From Sphingobacterium nematocida (GTDB lineage: Bacteria; Bacteroidota; Bacteroidia; Sphingobacteriales; Sphingobacteriaceae), in assembly GCF_900168125.1 (NCBI RefSeq), contig NZ_FUZF01000001.1, positions 248,001 through 312,000 of the forward strand: a DNA stretch of 64,000 nt, in the 5' to 3' direction. A program made the position numbers and the translations under genes. Below, piece by piece: positions 54,840 through 63,246 of this stretch. How positions within the stretch are numbered: the first letter of the stretch is position 1; each line of letters opens with the position of its first letter. The notes beneath the pieces are model-generated. The model saw only the letters and a program-made list of their open reading frames with translations. It did no database searches and had not been told where the DNA came from.

Positions 54840-56069
54840 TCAATCTGTCAAGATCACCTCCTTTCCACGGAATTCGTATTTGATATCATAAGTCTGGGCC
54901 AACATATCCAATACATCTTTTAGACTCTTATTTCTAGATATTTGAGCGAGTATTTTCTTCGTTTCTTTGCCTCTATTATAGGTCACCTTTATACCATACC
55001 ATCTTTCCAACTCATGGCAAGCATCATCCAAAGGGGTGTTCTTGAAATAAAACACATTGTTCAGCCAAGCTGAATTCATTTCCAAATCTGCTGCAGCTAT
55101 GGAATAGTGCTGATCGACTGTGATCTGTTTGGATGGCTGCAAGCGGATAGGTAGCGGCGTAAGCCCAGACACCTGAATAGCCCCTTCGTATAGGGTAGTC
55201 ACACTTTGTCTGTCCTGCGGGAATGCCCTGATGTTAAACTGGGTTCCTAACACTTGAACCATGTGTTCCTTCTTAAAGCGATCACCGTGGACATGCACAT
55301 TGAATTTTCGGTTCTGCGCTTTGGCAACATCAAAGTAGGCCTCCCCCTTCAAGTACAAATCCATGTCTTGCTGCTGGGTATTAATAGGATAGCGCAATTC
55401 TGTGCCCGAATTGAGCGATACCAGCGTGCCATCAATCAGCCTAACGGAAAAACGCTTGCCGTACGGCACCTTGATCGTATGGTATAGTACCGTGCTGGAG
55501 ATATGCTGAGCAGTGGTGTCTTGGAGCATGTAACTGATCTGGTTATCCCCACGTACGATATGGATGTTTTTCTCCACATCCACGAGTGCAGCAGCTTCCT
55601 CTCCTAAAAGATTGACCGTTCGATCATGCGAGAGAACCAATTGAATCTCCTCTGTTAATTCTTCGGAAGTCGTGTTCGGGGTCTGCGGTTCAAAAATCTC
55701 ATTTACCTCTTGTACCAATTTCAACTCGGTGATCGCCGTAGGCAAGGCATCCCTAAAAAAGTATAACGGGATCGTCAGAAACAACAATACCGCAGCAGCA
55801 TACCTCACTACCTGCAATACCCTGGTATAGCTGCGGATAGGTTTTAGTGGAGCCTCTTGAGCCATCTGCTTCTCTATCGCTGTCCAAACGGTATCCGCAG
55901 GCTCTAGCCTAACCTGTGCCTGCTGAAAAGCAGCAACGATCTTCGCTTCGATCTGCTCATTGTCTGTGTATTTCAATACGCGCAACAGCGCCTTTCGCTC
56001 TTCGGCAGTCGCTGTACGATCCAGACAACGCTGTATCAATAAGTCTATATAGCTATCGTTATAATTCAT
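54840..56069 (-). CDS. FecR-type anti-sigma factor
   Basis: From the ATG at 56067-56069 (MNYNDSYIDLLIQRCL) the protein has 409 residues; a longer frame reaches 56114 but starts with an unlike sequence. The cytoplasmic part (1-90) precedes a transmembrane helix at about 95-113 (YAAAVLLFLTIPLYFF). The FecR domain is at about 195-305 (DLYLKGEAYFDVAKAQNRKF) and the DUF4974-type end is at about 335-409. It follows the sigma gene by 96 bases and precedes susC by 93. Confidence 0.92.
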   Translation of the reverse strand: MNYNDSYIDLLIQRCLDRTATAEERKALLRVLKYTDNEQIEAKIVAAFQQAQVRLEPADTVWTAIEKQMAQEAPLKPIRSYTRVLQVVRYAAAVLLFLTIPLYFFRDALPTAITELKLVQEVNEIFEPQTPNTTSEELTEEIQLVLSHDRTVNLLGEEAAALVDVEKNIHIVRGDNQISYMLQDTTAQHISSTVLYHTIKVPYGKRFSVRLIDGTLVSLNSGTELRYPINTQQQDMDLYLKGEAYFDVAKAQNRKFNVHVHGDRFKKEHMVQVLGTQFNIRAFPQDRQSVTTLYEGAIQVSGLTPLPIRLQPSKQITVDQHYSIAAADLEMNSAWLNNVFYFKNTPLDDACHELERWYGIKVTYNRGKETKKILAQISRNKSLKDVLDMLAQTYDIKYEFRGKEVILTD

Positions 56070-56165
56070 ATGGCTTATAAAAAAAGTGGGATTAGACCGC
56101 TTCAAAACATCCAACCCTTTATTAGTATGACTTTGGGGTCTTTCCTTTTGGGGGGGTAGGAAAAT

Positions 56166-56765
56166 TTATTTTTTTTGCAAATAGAATAAAATGAGAGCCA
56201 ATGGCAGGTTTTTGAGCATTTCAGACATCGTAGACCTTATTTTTTTTACAGACTCGTCCAGGTTCCATTTCACGGTCTCGGCAGATACTTCGAGTATCTT
56301 TGCCACCTCTTTGCGAGAAAGCCCTTCGATCTTCACCAGCTGATACGTGATCCGTTGTTTGGGAGATAGGCTCTGTACTGCCTGTTCAAATGCCGTCTCC
56401 AGCTCCCTGTATTCGATATCATTATAGGTCTTAGGGGTCGCGAAGATATCGTGCAGAATAAGATCAAGCGGTTCTTGTGAGGGAGTCGACTTCTTAATCT
56501 TCGTCAAGAAGACATTCTTTGCCACCCGATAGATCCAGGCATCAAAATTATCGACTTCGACGAGTTTGCTTCTGTAGTTCCAAAGCCGGATAAAAGTATC
56601 CTGCAAGACTTCTTCAGCCATAAATTCGTCGTCACTCAAGTTAAAAACCGTAGAGTATATGGATGTTTTGTAAGCCTCAAAAATAGTACGATAGGCCTGT
56701 TCATCTCCATTAGAAACACGAAGTAATATTTCAGCTATCTCGTCTTTAGGGATGCGGCTATCCAT
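56166..56765 (-). CDS. ECF RNA polymerase sigma factor
   Basis: A 199-residue ECF sigma factor with region 2 at about 20-90 (FMAEEVLQDTFIRLWNYRSK) and region 4 at about 125-180 (LSRKEVAKILEVSAETVKWN). It heads the SusCD-DUF4843-PKD-TlpA locus and should be controlled by the following fecR product. A -7-type element lies about 75 bases upstream of its ATG. The hydrophobic C-terminus (LPLALILFYLQKK) matches the subgroup. Confidence 0.94.
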   Translation of the reverse strand: MDSRIPKDEIAEILLRVSNGDEQAYRTIFEAYKTSIYSTVFNLSDDEFMAEEVLQDTFIRLWNYRSKLVEVDNFDAWIYRVAKNVFLTKIKKSTPSQEPLDLILHDIFATPKTYNDIEYRELETAFEQAVQSLSPKQRITYQLVKIEGLSRKEVAKILEVSAETVKWNLDESVKKIRSTMSEMLKNLPLALILFYLQKK

Positions 56766-56836
56766 GCTGTATTAGATCCTAATTTTGTATGTATGTTAGT
56801 CGTGATTAGAGCCTTCGCTCCGCTTTACTGTGCCTA

Positions 56837-56844
56837 CAAATATA
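56837..56844 (-). promoter_or_regulatory. candidate -7 element for the sigma gene
   Basis: On the minus strand TATATTTG matches the Bacteroidota -7 consensus TAnnTTTG exactly. No clear TTG at the -33 distance was found, so support is partial. Confidence 0.35.
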
Positions 56845-56905
56845 TAAATAGATTTCAGAAGATTATCTATGTTATAACTGAGAGTTAAAATTTAATGATA
56901 AAACA

Positions 56906-56934
56906 AACAGCCCCCAATCATCTTGAGGGCTGTT
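56906..56934 (-). terminator. hairpin terminator without an upstream gene
   Basis: A 10-bp stem with one mismatch (AACAGCCCCC, GAGGGCTGTT) and a 9-base loop. On the minus strand it is followed by TTTGTTTTA, so it would terminate leftward transcription, yet the gene to its right is on the plus strand. It marks the edge of a rearrangement. Confidence 0.65.
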
Positions 56935-58537
56935 CCTATCTGAATACAATATTGAAGATGTCAAATTCAGCACGAACGACGACCTGCGTTATACCAATTC
57001 GGATATTGGTTATTTTAGCAAAATAGATCTGGATTATGATATTAGTAAAAATGCAACCATTACCTATGTAGGCACGCTAGGCAACATGAAGGACAACGAT
57101 GTAGGCGAACTGGTATTTAACGGACTGTCATCTCTTGAGGGCACCAAAAAAAAGAGCCTGTTGTCTAACCAACTGCTACGCTACACCCAAAAACTATCGG
57201 ATCGGACGGCATTGGTATCCTCTTTCCGTTGGATCAACCAACAGTCTCCTGTTAACTACGGTATAAACGAGTATTTCTACACTGATCTGTTTGGCCAAGA
57301 CAACATTGACAGCGTAGGACAGCATGTCGAAAACAATGTAGAATATTATGGTGCAATCAGCCAGTTTGTAAAGCGCGACGCAAGGGGTAATCCTTTTAGT
57401 GCTTCTATAGCACACGAGTCTACTTTCCGTAGCTTCAATTCGAACTTTTATCTGATAGACGAGCTTGAGCAAACACATAGCCCTGACGGCTTCTCGAATA
57501 ATTTGGATTTTAACGAGCGTAATACAGCTATCTCGGCACAATATACTTGGCAGTCCCGCAGTTGGGAACTGACCCCGAGTATAACTGCACGCCATCTCAG
57601 CTCTACTATAAATGATCGAATTTCTCAAACCAAGCAATACCGTCAAAATCAGTTATGGTCTCCAAAAGCAACTTTGCTATGGAAAGCGCACCGCAATGGG
57701 GAACTCCGTTCGGAGATCGCCTATCAGATGGACATGTCGGATAATGCCCTGGAGCTCACCCCTAACTTTGTATACCTTGGAAATCGTACATTTTCCGAAG
57801 GTTTAAAGGAAAATCCCATGCTAGATGCCTTTAACTTTAACGCCGTATATACGTTAGGGAAAATGACCGATAAACTCTATACCATCCTATCGACAGGTTA
57901 TAGTAAACAACTCCACTACATCGGGCAGCGGCAGGAGTTGACGCCCGACTACAGCCTTATCCAAGGCGTTCTTTTCAAGAACAGAAATGTGTCGTACTTT
58001 AGTGCACAGATCAACTATTTCCTAACGCCGCTAAAAGGTAACCTTAGACTGACTAGTGACGGTCAGGTAGCACATTACCAGACACAGATCGAAGGCCACT
58101 CCCCCAGCCCGATCCGTACCGCACAATACCAGCTTGGACTCGAATATCGTAGCGTATGGGACGGTCCGGTAAATATTTTCACGAAGCTGCAGGTCAATAA
58201 TTCCTCCCTTCGCAATGGAACGACTACAAAATTCAGACAGTCTAGGATACAGGCCAATGTCAATACCCGTCTGAACAAGAACATCCGTGCCTCACTTAAA
58301 AATGAGCTCTACCTATTTGACGAAAACCTTTATAATCAAGCCCGACATTACCTATTTTCCGATTTTGTCCTGCAATACTATTTTAGAAAAAATAATATGC
58401 ACCTAGAATTAATGGCAAACAACATATTCAACGTAGATTCCTTTGAACAAATATCACTTCGCGAAAGCTACCGGTCTACAACATCCTATACCCTACGCCC
58501 CAGACAGATTATGCTGGGCATTAATTATAGTTTTTAG
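56927..58537 (+). pseudogene. truncated TonB-dependent receptor barrel (N-terminus lost)
   Basis: The frame is open from the codon after the TGA at 56924-56926 to 58537. It encodes about 535 residues of beta-barrel strands (for example YTNSDIGYFSKIDLDYDISK and HLELMANNIFNVDSFEQ) and ends in LGINYSF, the terminal Phe motif for outer-membrane insertion. There is no signal peptide, STN, carboxypeptidase-like or plug domain; the ATG at 57086 lies inside the barrel. The 5' part was lost next to a terminator that belongs to the opposite strand. As it stands the protein cannot be exported normally, so it is called a pseudogene. Confidence 0.75.
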
Positions 58538-58713
58538 CAATTAGACATAATCATATGATAACAGCAGCTAAAGGTCTCCGTATTTTTTTGCATCATCTTT
58601 CTAAAGCAAGCTGGACTTTCACATTTGTAAACTTACTGTCAATGGATTTTAAAGATGTATCGACAATATGGATACTTTGTACTAACTTTAAGAAAAATGC
58701 CGCTTTAACTCGC

Positions 58714-60624
58714 ATGCCATATACCTGGAAAAACTGTATAACCGTATTATTTCTTTCATGGGTCCTATCTGCCTGTACAGATGGTAATCGCTCCTCTACA
58801 CCGAAGTCCGTGCAGGATGAACAGACCCCTTTAAAAATAGACTATATCTCCTTTTACATAGCCTCCGATACCTTGCCGCTACCCGATAGAAAAAAGGCTA
58901 TCGCTATGGAAGACAGCATACTGGTCAAGCGTAGAGACAGCGAATCCTGGCCGATGCATTTTTTCTTTCAGGCCAAACTTAAATTTTGGGACAACGAGCC
59001 GGAAGCAGGATTCTTAATGCTGGATAGTATGAAAGTTACCGAGCCATCCAGCGACATCTACTTTTTGAAACATTGGGCTACCCTTGAACATGAAACGAAC
59101 AGGAATAGCGTGGTAGAGGCTACCGTGATGAAGGAGATCCAAGAGCTCTTGCAAAAAGCAGAATTGGCTAAGAGCAGAGTAACATTCCATTTTTACGATG
59201 TGGCAGCTAAAGCATTCTATCAGAACAGAAACGAAAAGACCGCTCTTAGCTACGTAGCCAAATATTTCGAATCACATCCCTACAATTGGCACCCTGTAGT
59301 AAAACAACGCTACTACGATGTTTCGTTCCTGCTCGCATCCCGAATGGCCGACTATGAAAAAATGGAAAAGTACAACGAGCTTGCACGCCAGCTGGCCCTC
59401 TCCTCTAAAAATAACACTGCCCTAGCTAGAACCTACGACAATGAGGCTCAAATGTACGCACGCAGAGGGCTATTCAGCAAAAGCTTAGAATACAGCAAAT
59501 TGTATGTTTCTATCTTAGAACAAAACAACAACATCCACGATGTCGCTTACAACAACTTGGCTTTGAGTTTCGCGAACAGCGGGCAACTGGATTCGGCAAT
59601 AACATACTATAAGAAAGCTATTGAACTCAATAAAATAAAGATGCCTGAAAAGCCAAGGTATCTCCTTTACAAAGGCCTATCTGAAGCCTATCTCCAAAAA
59701 GGGGATTACAGAAAGGCGTTCGAAGCTTTAGACTTTGGCAATAAGCTGGAAATAAAGTCCATTAAAGAAATTGAAGCGACAAACATTGCGGAAATCGAAA
59801 GTAAGTATCAGACCGAAAAAAAAGATCGAAATATCTTAGAGCTAAATAATAAAAACCAGCACAGCGAAAACATTATTCGACAACAGAAATGGATGCTCTT
59901 TACGGGCTTAGCATTGGCTATTGGTGTATTGGCAATCGTCTACACGATGTATCAACAAAAAAGTCTAAAGCAAAAAAACAAATTGCTGCACAGCGATAAC
60001 AATCGGTTGAAACTGGAACACAAACTTTTGCAAACGCAGCTAAATCCCCATTTCGTTTTTAATTCTATTGCCAATCTTCAGGGACTTATTGCCACGGGAG
60101 ATACCTCGCAGTCGGTGCTTTACCTCTCTTCATTCTCGCAGTTACTGCGGGATATACTCGAACAAAGTCGTAAGGATTTCATAGGTCTGGACGAAGAAAT
60201 TGAATCGCTAGAGAATTATCTGCATTTGCAACAAATGCGCTACCCCAATCTTTTTGACTATCAGATCGCCATAGACAAGCATTTGGATCTGGAAGAGATT
60301 GTAATACCGCCCATGTTATTACAACCTTTTGTAGAAAACGCCATTGAACATGGATTTAGAAACCTGACTTACAAGGGTAAGCTGAACATTCAGTTTGAAT
60401 TAACAGAGAAAGCACTTTCCATAACGATAGATGATAACGGTAATGGTATGAGCAACCCGAAACCAAAAGGACAGAAAAAGAAGTCGTTGGCATACGAAAT
60501 ATTGAAAGAACGTTTGCAATTACTGTACAGGTTCAGCAATCAAGAAGCATATTTTGAGGTTACCGAGAAAAATGTCTTGGGCGAAAAGGGCGTCAAAGTA
60601 AAAATTAGTATCCCCAAACTTTAA
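58714..60624 (+). CDS. LytS-type sensor histidine kinase with TPR sensor, lipoprotein-like start
   Basis: From the ATG at 58714 (MPYTWKNCIT) the product has 636 residues; an upstream frame start at 58555 would bury the signal sequence. The N-terminus has a lipobox-like LSAC (Cys21). The periplasmic part (about 30-390) contains TPR-like helices (AYNNLALSFANSGQLDSAIT). One transmembrane helix (about 393-413) leads to a coiled segment and a His_kinase-type domain with His446 in LNPHFVFNSI, N-box FVENAIEHG (Asn541) and G-box DDNGNGMSN. It is followed 11 bases later by its LytTR response regulator, forming a two-component pair. Confidence 0.92.
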   Translation: MPYTWKNCITVLFLSWVLSACTDGNRSSTPKSVQDEQTPLKIDYISFYIASDTLPLPDRKKAIAMEDSILVKRRDSESWPMHFFFQAKLKFWDNEPEAGFLMLDSMKVTEPSSDIYFLKHWATLEHETNRNSVVEATVMKEIQELLQKAELAKSRVTFHFYDVAAKAFYQNRNEKTALSYVAKYFESHPYNWHPVVKQRYYDVSFLLASRMADYEKMEKYNELARQLALSSKNNTALARTYDNEAQMYARRGLFSKSLEYSKLYVSILEQNNNIHDVAYNNLALSFANSGQLDSAITYYKKAIELNKIKMPEKPRYLLYKGLSEAYLQKGDYRKAFEALDFGNKLEIKSIKEIEATNIAEIESKYQTEKKDRNILELNNKNQHSENIIRQQKWMLFTGLALAIGVLAIVYTMYQQKSLKQKNKLLHSDNNRLKLEHKLLQTQLNPHFVFNSIANLQGLIATGDTSQSVLYLSSFSQLLRDILEQSRKDFIGLDEEIESLENYLHLQQMRYPNLFDYQIAIDKHLDLEEIVIPPMLLQPFVENAIEHGFRNLTYKGKLNIQFELTEKALSITIDDNGNGMSNPKPKGQKKKSLAYEILKERLQLLYRFSNQEAYFEVTEKNVLGEKGVKVKISIPKL

Positions 60625-60635
60625 ATAAAACAGTA

Positions 60636-61385
60636 ATGATGAAGGTCTATGTGTTAGAAGATGAAACGAATATAATGCGCCATCTGTTGCAGATACTGAA
60701 TGGGATTTCGTACGTACAGGTGGTTGGCCATGCTGAAGGCATTGCGAAAGCGGCGACCGAAATACCTCTTTTGAAACCGGATATGGTACTAGCTGATATC
60801 CGGCTTAAGGATGGGAACAGTTTTCAGCTTTTTGAACAGATCGGAACAGAAAACTTTCAAATAGTTTTTTTAACTGCCTATGATCAGTACGCTGTTGACG
60901 CCCTCAACATGGGTGCATTGGGTTACCTGTTAAAACCTGTAAACGAACAAAGCCTGCATACTGTCCTTGAAAAATACTACCACCAACAAGAGCAAAAGGC
61001 CTCCAAATTAGAGGCGGTCTCCATTGCGAAAGATTACTATGTCTCTCAAGGTAATTCAACAAATCACCGTATTGCTCTAAAAAGCTTGGACTACATCGAA
61101 ATCGTATCCCTTGAAGACATCATCTATTGCAAAAGCGATAAAAGCTACACCACTTTTTTTCTCCAAGACAAGCGGGAAGTAATGGTATCAAAAGGGCTCA
61201 AACAATACGAGACCATGCTAACGAGATTCGGATTCATCCGTTGTCACCAATCTTATCTGGTAAACTTCCTATACGTAAAAAAATATTTTCGAGAAGGCTT
61301 TCTTGAAATGTCTAGCAAAGAAATGATACCGGTGTCCGTTAGAAAAAAAGAAGAAGTTTTAAGTTATTTAGAAAATATGTCTTAG
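60636..61385 (+). CDS. LytTR-family response regulator
   Basis: A 249-residue cytosolic transcription factor. The receiver domain (about 3-120) has the acidic pocket LEDE, phospho-acceptor Asp54 in VLADIRLKDG, Thr80 in FLTAYDQYA and Lys100 in YLLKPVN. The LytTR DNA-binding domain spans about 145-245 (DIIYCKSDKSYTTFFL, FIRCHQSYLVN). It lies 11 bases after the kinase gene and is surely its partner. LytTR regulators bind paired direct repeats near their targets; the target genes are not evident here, although the truncated receptor upstream may once have been one. Confidence 0.95.
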   Translation: MMKVYVLEDETNIMRHLLQILNGISYVQVVGHAEGIAKAATEIPLLKPDMVLADIRLKDGNSFQLFEQIGTENFQIVFLTAYDQYAVDALNMGALGYLLKPVNEQSLHTVLEKYYHQQEQKASKLEAVSIAKDYYVSQGNSTNHRIALKSLDYIEIVSLEDIIYCKSDKSYTTFFLQDKREVMVSKGLKQYETMLTRFGFIRCHQSYLVNFLYVKKYFREGFLEMSSKEMIPVSVRKKEEVLSYLENMS

Positions 61386-61436
61386 TGTTATACCTGCTTT
61401 TGGGTTTTGGTTAATCATCTGAACTAATCAATTGAG

Positions 61437-61730
61437 TTATCTCTTAAAGTCCAGATTTTCTTTTTCTAAAGCTTGCTGAAGTTTAGGAATGGAACGCTTA
61501 CCAAAGCCATGTAACTGTAACAACTCTTTCTCGCTGTAATTTGAAAGTTGCTGTAATGTGTTTATCCCGTTATCTGTTAATGCCCTTCTTGCCGGGGCAG
61601 ACAAAGTAGAGAGAAATCCGCTTTGGGGTTTCTTTGCAGCTTCGCATTGGGGACAAACCGGACAATCACTGCTTTTATAATATGCGTGTCCATCTGGACA
61701 CGTTCTCAACGTTCCTTTGGGCATCTCCAT
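61437..61730 (-). CDS. small zinc-ribbon protein with RNA polymerase alpha-CTD-like domain
   Basis: A 97-residue protein. The N-terminal half has a possible zinc site, CPDGHAYYKSSDCPVCPQC. The C-terminal half (about 42-95) matches the alpha-CTD/helix-hairpin-helix fold, as in STLSAPARRALTDNGINTLQ and LLQLHGFGKRSIPKL. The fold in RNA polymerase binds UP elements and activators, so a free-standing copy could act as a DNA-binding accessory, but no function is known. It is convergent with the LytTR gene. Confidence 0.8.
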   Translation of the reverse strand: MEMPKGTLRTCPDGHAYYKSSDCPVCPQCEAAKKPQSGFLSTLSAPARRALTDNGINTLQQLSNYSEKELLQLHGFGKRSIPKLQQALEKENLDFKR

Positions 61731-61858
61731 TAAATTATGAAATAGTTGCAGTATAAAAATAATAAAATATGGAGGTCAAAGTAACGATAATATTAAATTA
61801 AATGAATGGAAGATAAATTTTGTTAGTTTTATATTTTTAATCTGGAATTACGCTACAA

Positions 61859-62503
61859 ATGCAAAAACATTGGTCAAAAGTAGAATACCTGCACGAATCG
61901 GTCACAAACCCCAATATACATATTAAAGGTGCTAGCAGTTATTATAGCGCTGCCTGGACGGGTTCTTTTGAAGAATCTGTCGTTCGTTATCTGTATGGGG
62001 ATGCGTTCAGTTTGAATAGCTGGGAACCAGCCTGGCCTATTGATCAACTATTTATTGGTTCGCATGTGTGTATAGCCGCCGAAGTCGTCATCTTAATGGG
62101 AGGAAATAATACCCACCGTATGGACTGGATAAGTTTGTACCCCTTCGTAGACCGTATCACGGAGGCTTACCAAGGCAAGGGTGATACTGTTATCGAAGAT
62201 GGTGCATGGATAGGTATGCGCGCGATGCTGATGCCGGGTATCACTATTGGAGAAGGTGCTATTGTTGCTTCGGGAGCTATCGTAACCAAAGATGTGGAGC
62301 CCTATACTGTGGTGGCTGGAAATCCTGCCAAACCGATTAAAAAAAGATTTAGCCCAGAGGCTATTGAATCTTTACAACAGTTGAGAATATATGACTGGGA
62401 TGCACAAAAGTTTACGGCATTAGGTGACTATATCTGTTCCGGTGATGTAGCAGAACTGGTCGTGCAAAGTCAACGCTATGATGAAAGCCAATCTAATGTA
62501 TAA
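61859..62503 (+). CDS. CatB-type O-acetyltransferase (left-handed beta-helix xenobiotic acyltransferase)
   Basis: A 214-residue acetyl-CoA-dependent transferase of the trimeric hexapeptide-repeat class. NPNIHIKGASSYYS near the N-terminus and GGNNTHRMDWISLYPF with the likely catalytic His86 are hallmarks of the CatB/Vat group. Hexapeptide turns are visible in TVIEDGAWIGMRAMLMPGIT and IGEGAIVASGAIVTKDVEP, followed by VAGNPAKPIKKRF. Family members acetylate chloramphenicol or streptogramin A, but many chromosomal homologues have other or unknown substrates. It stands alone and is preceded by an A+T-rich leader. Confidence 0.92.
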   Translation: MQKHWSKVEYLHESVTNPNIHIKGASSYYSAAWTGSFEESVVRYLYGDAFSLNSWEPAWPIDQLFIGSHVCIAAEVVILMGGNNTHRMDWISLYPFVDRITEAYQGKGDTVIEDGAWIGMRAMLMPGITIGEGAIVASGAIVTKDVEPYTVVAGNPAKPIKKRFSPEAIESLQQLRIYDWDAQKFTALGDYICSGDVAELVVQSQRYDESQSNV

Positions 62504-62697
62504 ACTATAGGCTTTGTCCATCTGAACCTCAGTACTGAGCATATCGGATATTATGAGGCTTTGGATATATTGGCCACGGTTATCACCCGTGCGGTAAGGA
62601 ATCAAGGATCTATCGGGTACTGGTATAATGGTCTATGTCCTACCTGTATCTAAGGGAGCACACCGCTAGAAGTACGTGAATAAAAAATACGGTTTCC
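62504..62697. other. intergenic region with an unexplained open stretch
   Basis: After the acetyltransferase TAA the same frame stays open for 49 codons to a TAA at 62651-62653 (segment GFVHLNLSTEHIGYYEALDI and following). It has no start codon and no recognised homology. A 12-bp palindrome CTCAGTACTGAG is at 62528-62539. It could be a remnant of another gene. Confidence 0.4.
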
Positions 62698-63087
62698 CTA
62701 TTGGGGAATGTGTTCGACGAGAATTTCTCTCCCTGACTTGTCGTAATAAGTACAGGTCATTTTATCCATACAGATTGCCCATTTCTCAATGCCAACATCT
62801 GCACACATTTTAATGAATGTAAGGAAGTCGGTTTTGCCTTGTTGATGGGCAATCAACTCCCTTTTGAATTCCTCAGGCCTGACCATGTCAGCAATAGGAA
62901 GCGCTTCATAACTTGCCGGGACTTTTGCAATATAGGTGGCAGCACCGTGATAGTCGATATGACCGTCTGAAACGTAAGCTTCGTAATGCGTTACTCCCAT
63001 CGCCTTGATTTCTTTAACGTAAGCCGGGAAGTCGGCCCCCGATTTTACTTTGCTGTGGGCTACTTTAATTTGTTCTACTGTAAACAT
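62698..63087 (-). CDS. DUF1398 family protein
   Basis: From the ATG at 63085-63087 (MFTVEQIKVAHSKVKSGADF) the product has 129 residues, the usual size for the family. FPAYVKEIKAMGVTHYEAYV and FIKMCADVGIEKWAICMDK are the recognisable blocks. Members are small cytoplasmic proteins of unknown function, formerly named phage envelope-like. A longer frame to 63147 would run through a candidate sigma-54 promoter, so the shorter start is chosen. It lies downstream of the pyruvate carboxylase terminator in an independent unit. Confidence 0.87.
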   Translation of the reverse strand: MFTVEQIKVAHSKVKSGADFPAYVKEIKAMGVTHYEAYVSDGHIDYHGAATYIAKVPASYEALPIADMVRPEEFKRELIAHQQGKTDFLTFIKMCADVGIEKWAICMDKMTCTYYDKSGREILVEHIPQ

Positions 63088-63130
63088 GCTACTCTTATTT
63101 TTAATTGCTAAACGATCTGTTGAAGCACAG

Positions 63131-63145
63131 GCAACCAAAATGCCC
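63131..63145 (-). promoter_or_regulatory. candidate sigma-54 (-24/-12) promoter
   Basis: On the minus strand GGGCATTTTGGTTGC has GG and GC elements ten bases apart, with GGCAT and TTGC as in the RpoN consensus; only the T before GG is replaced by G. It is 44 bases upstream of the DUF1398 start codon. Confidence 0.4.
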
Positions 63146-63207
63146 ATCTTTTAGTTTTACCATTTCTTGCCTATATTCGTTGTCGTATCTCCCTAAAATA
63201 AACAGAA

Positions 63208-63238
63208 AAAAGCGGACAACCTAACACTGCCCGCTTTT
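63208..63238 (-). terminator. hairpin terminator of pyruvate carboxylase
   Basis: An 11-bp stem with one mismatch (AAAAGCGGACA, TGCCCGCTTTT) and a 9-base loop, followed on the minus strand by a run of T. It begins 8 bases past the pyc stop codon. Confidence 0.85.
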
Positions 63239-63246
63239 ATATTTCA

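Noticed and set aside
57086..58537. Intact 483-residue gene starting at 57086
   Set aside because: The frame is open well upstream of this ATG with barrel-like sequence, and no signal peptide is present, so this is an internal Met of a truncated receptor.
58555..58713. Upstream start of the LytS-type kinase
   Set aside because: Would place 53 unlike residues before a clear signal sequence; ATG at 58714 is preferred.
62528..62539. 12-bp palindrome CTCAGTACTGAG
   Set aside because: Isolated and without a second copy or promoter context; chance is likely.
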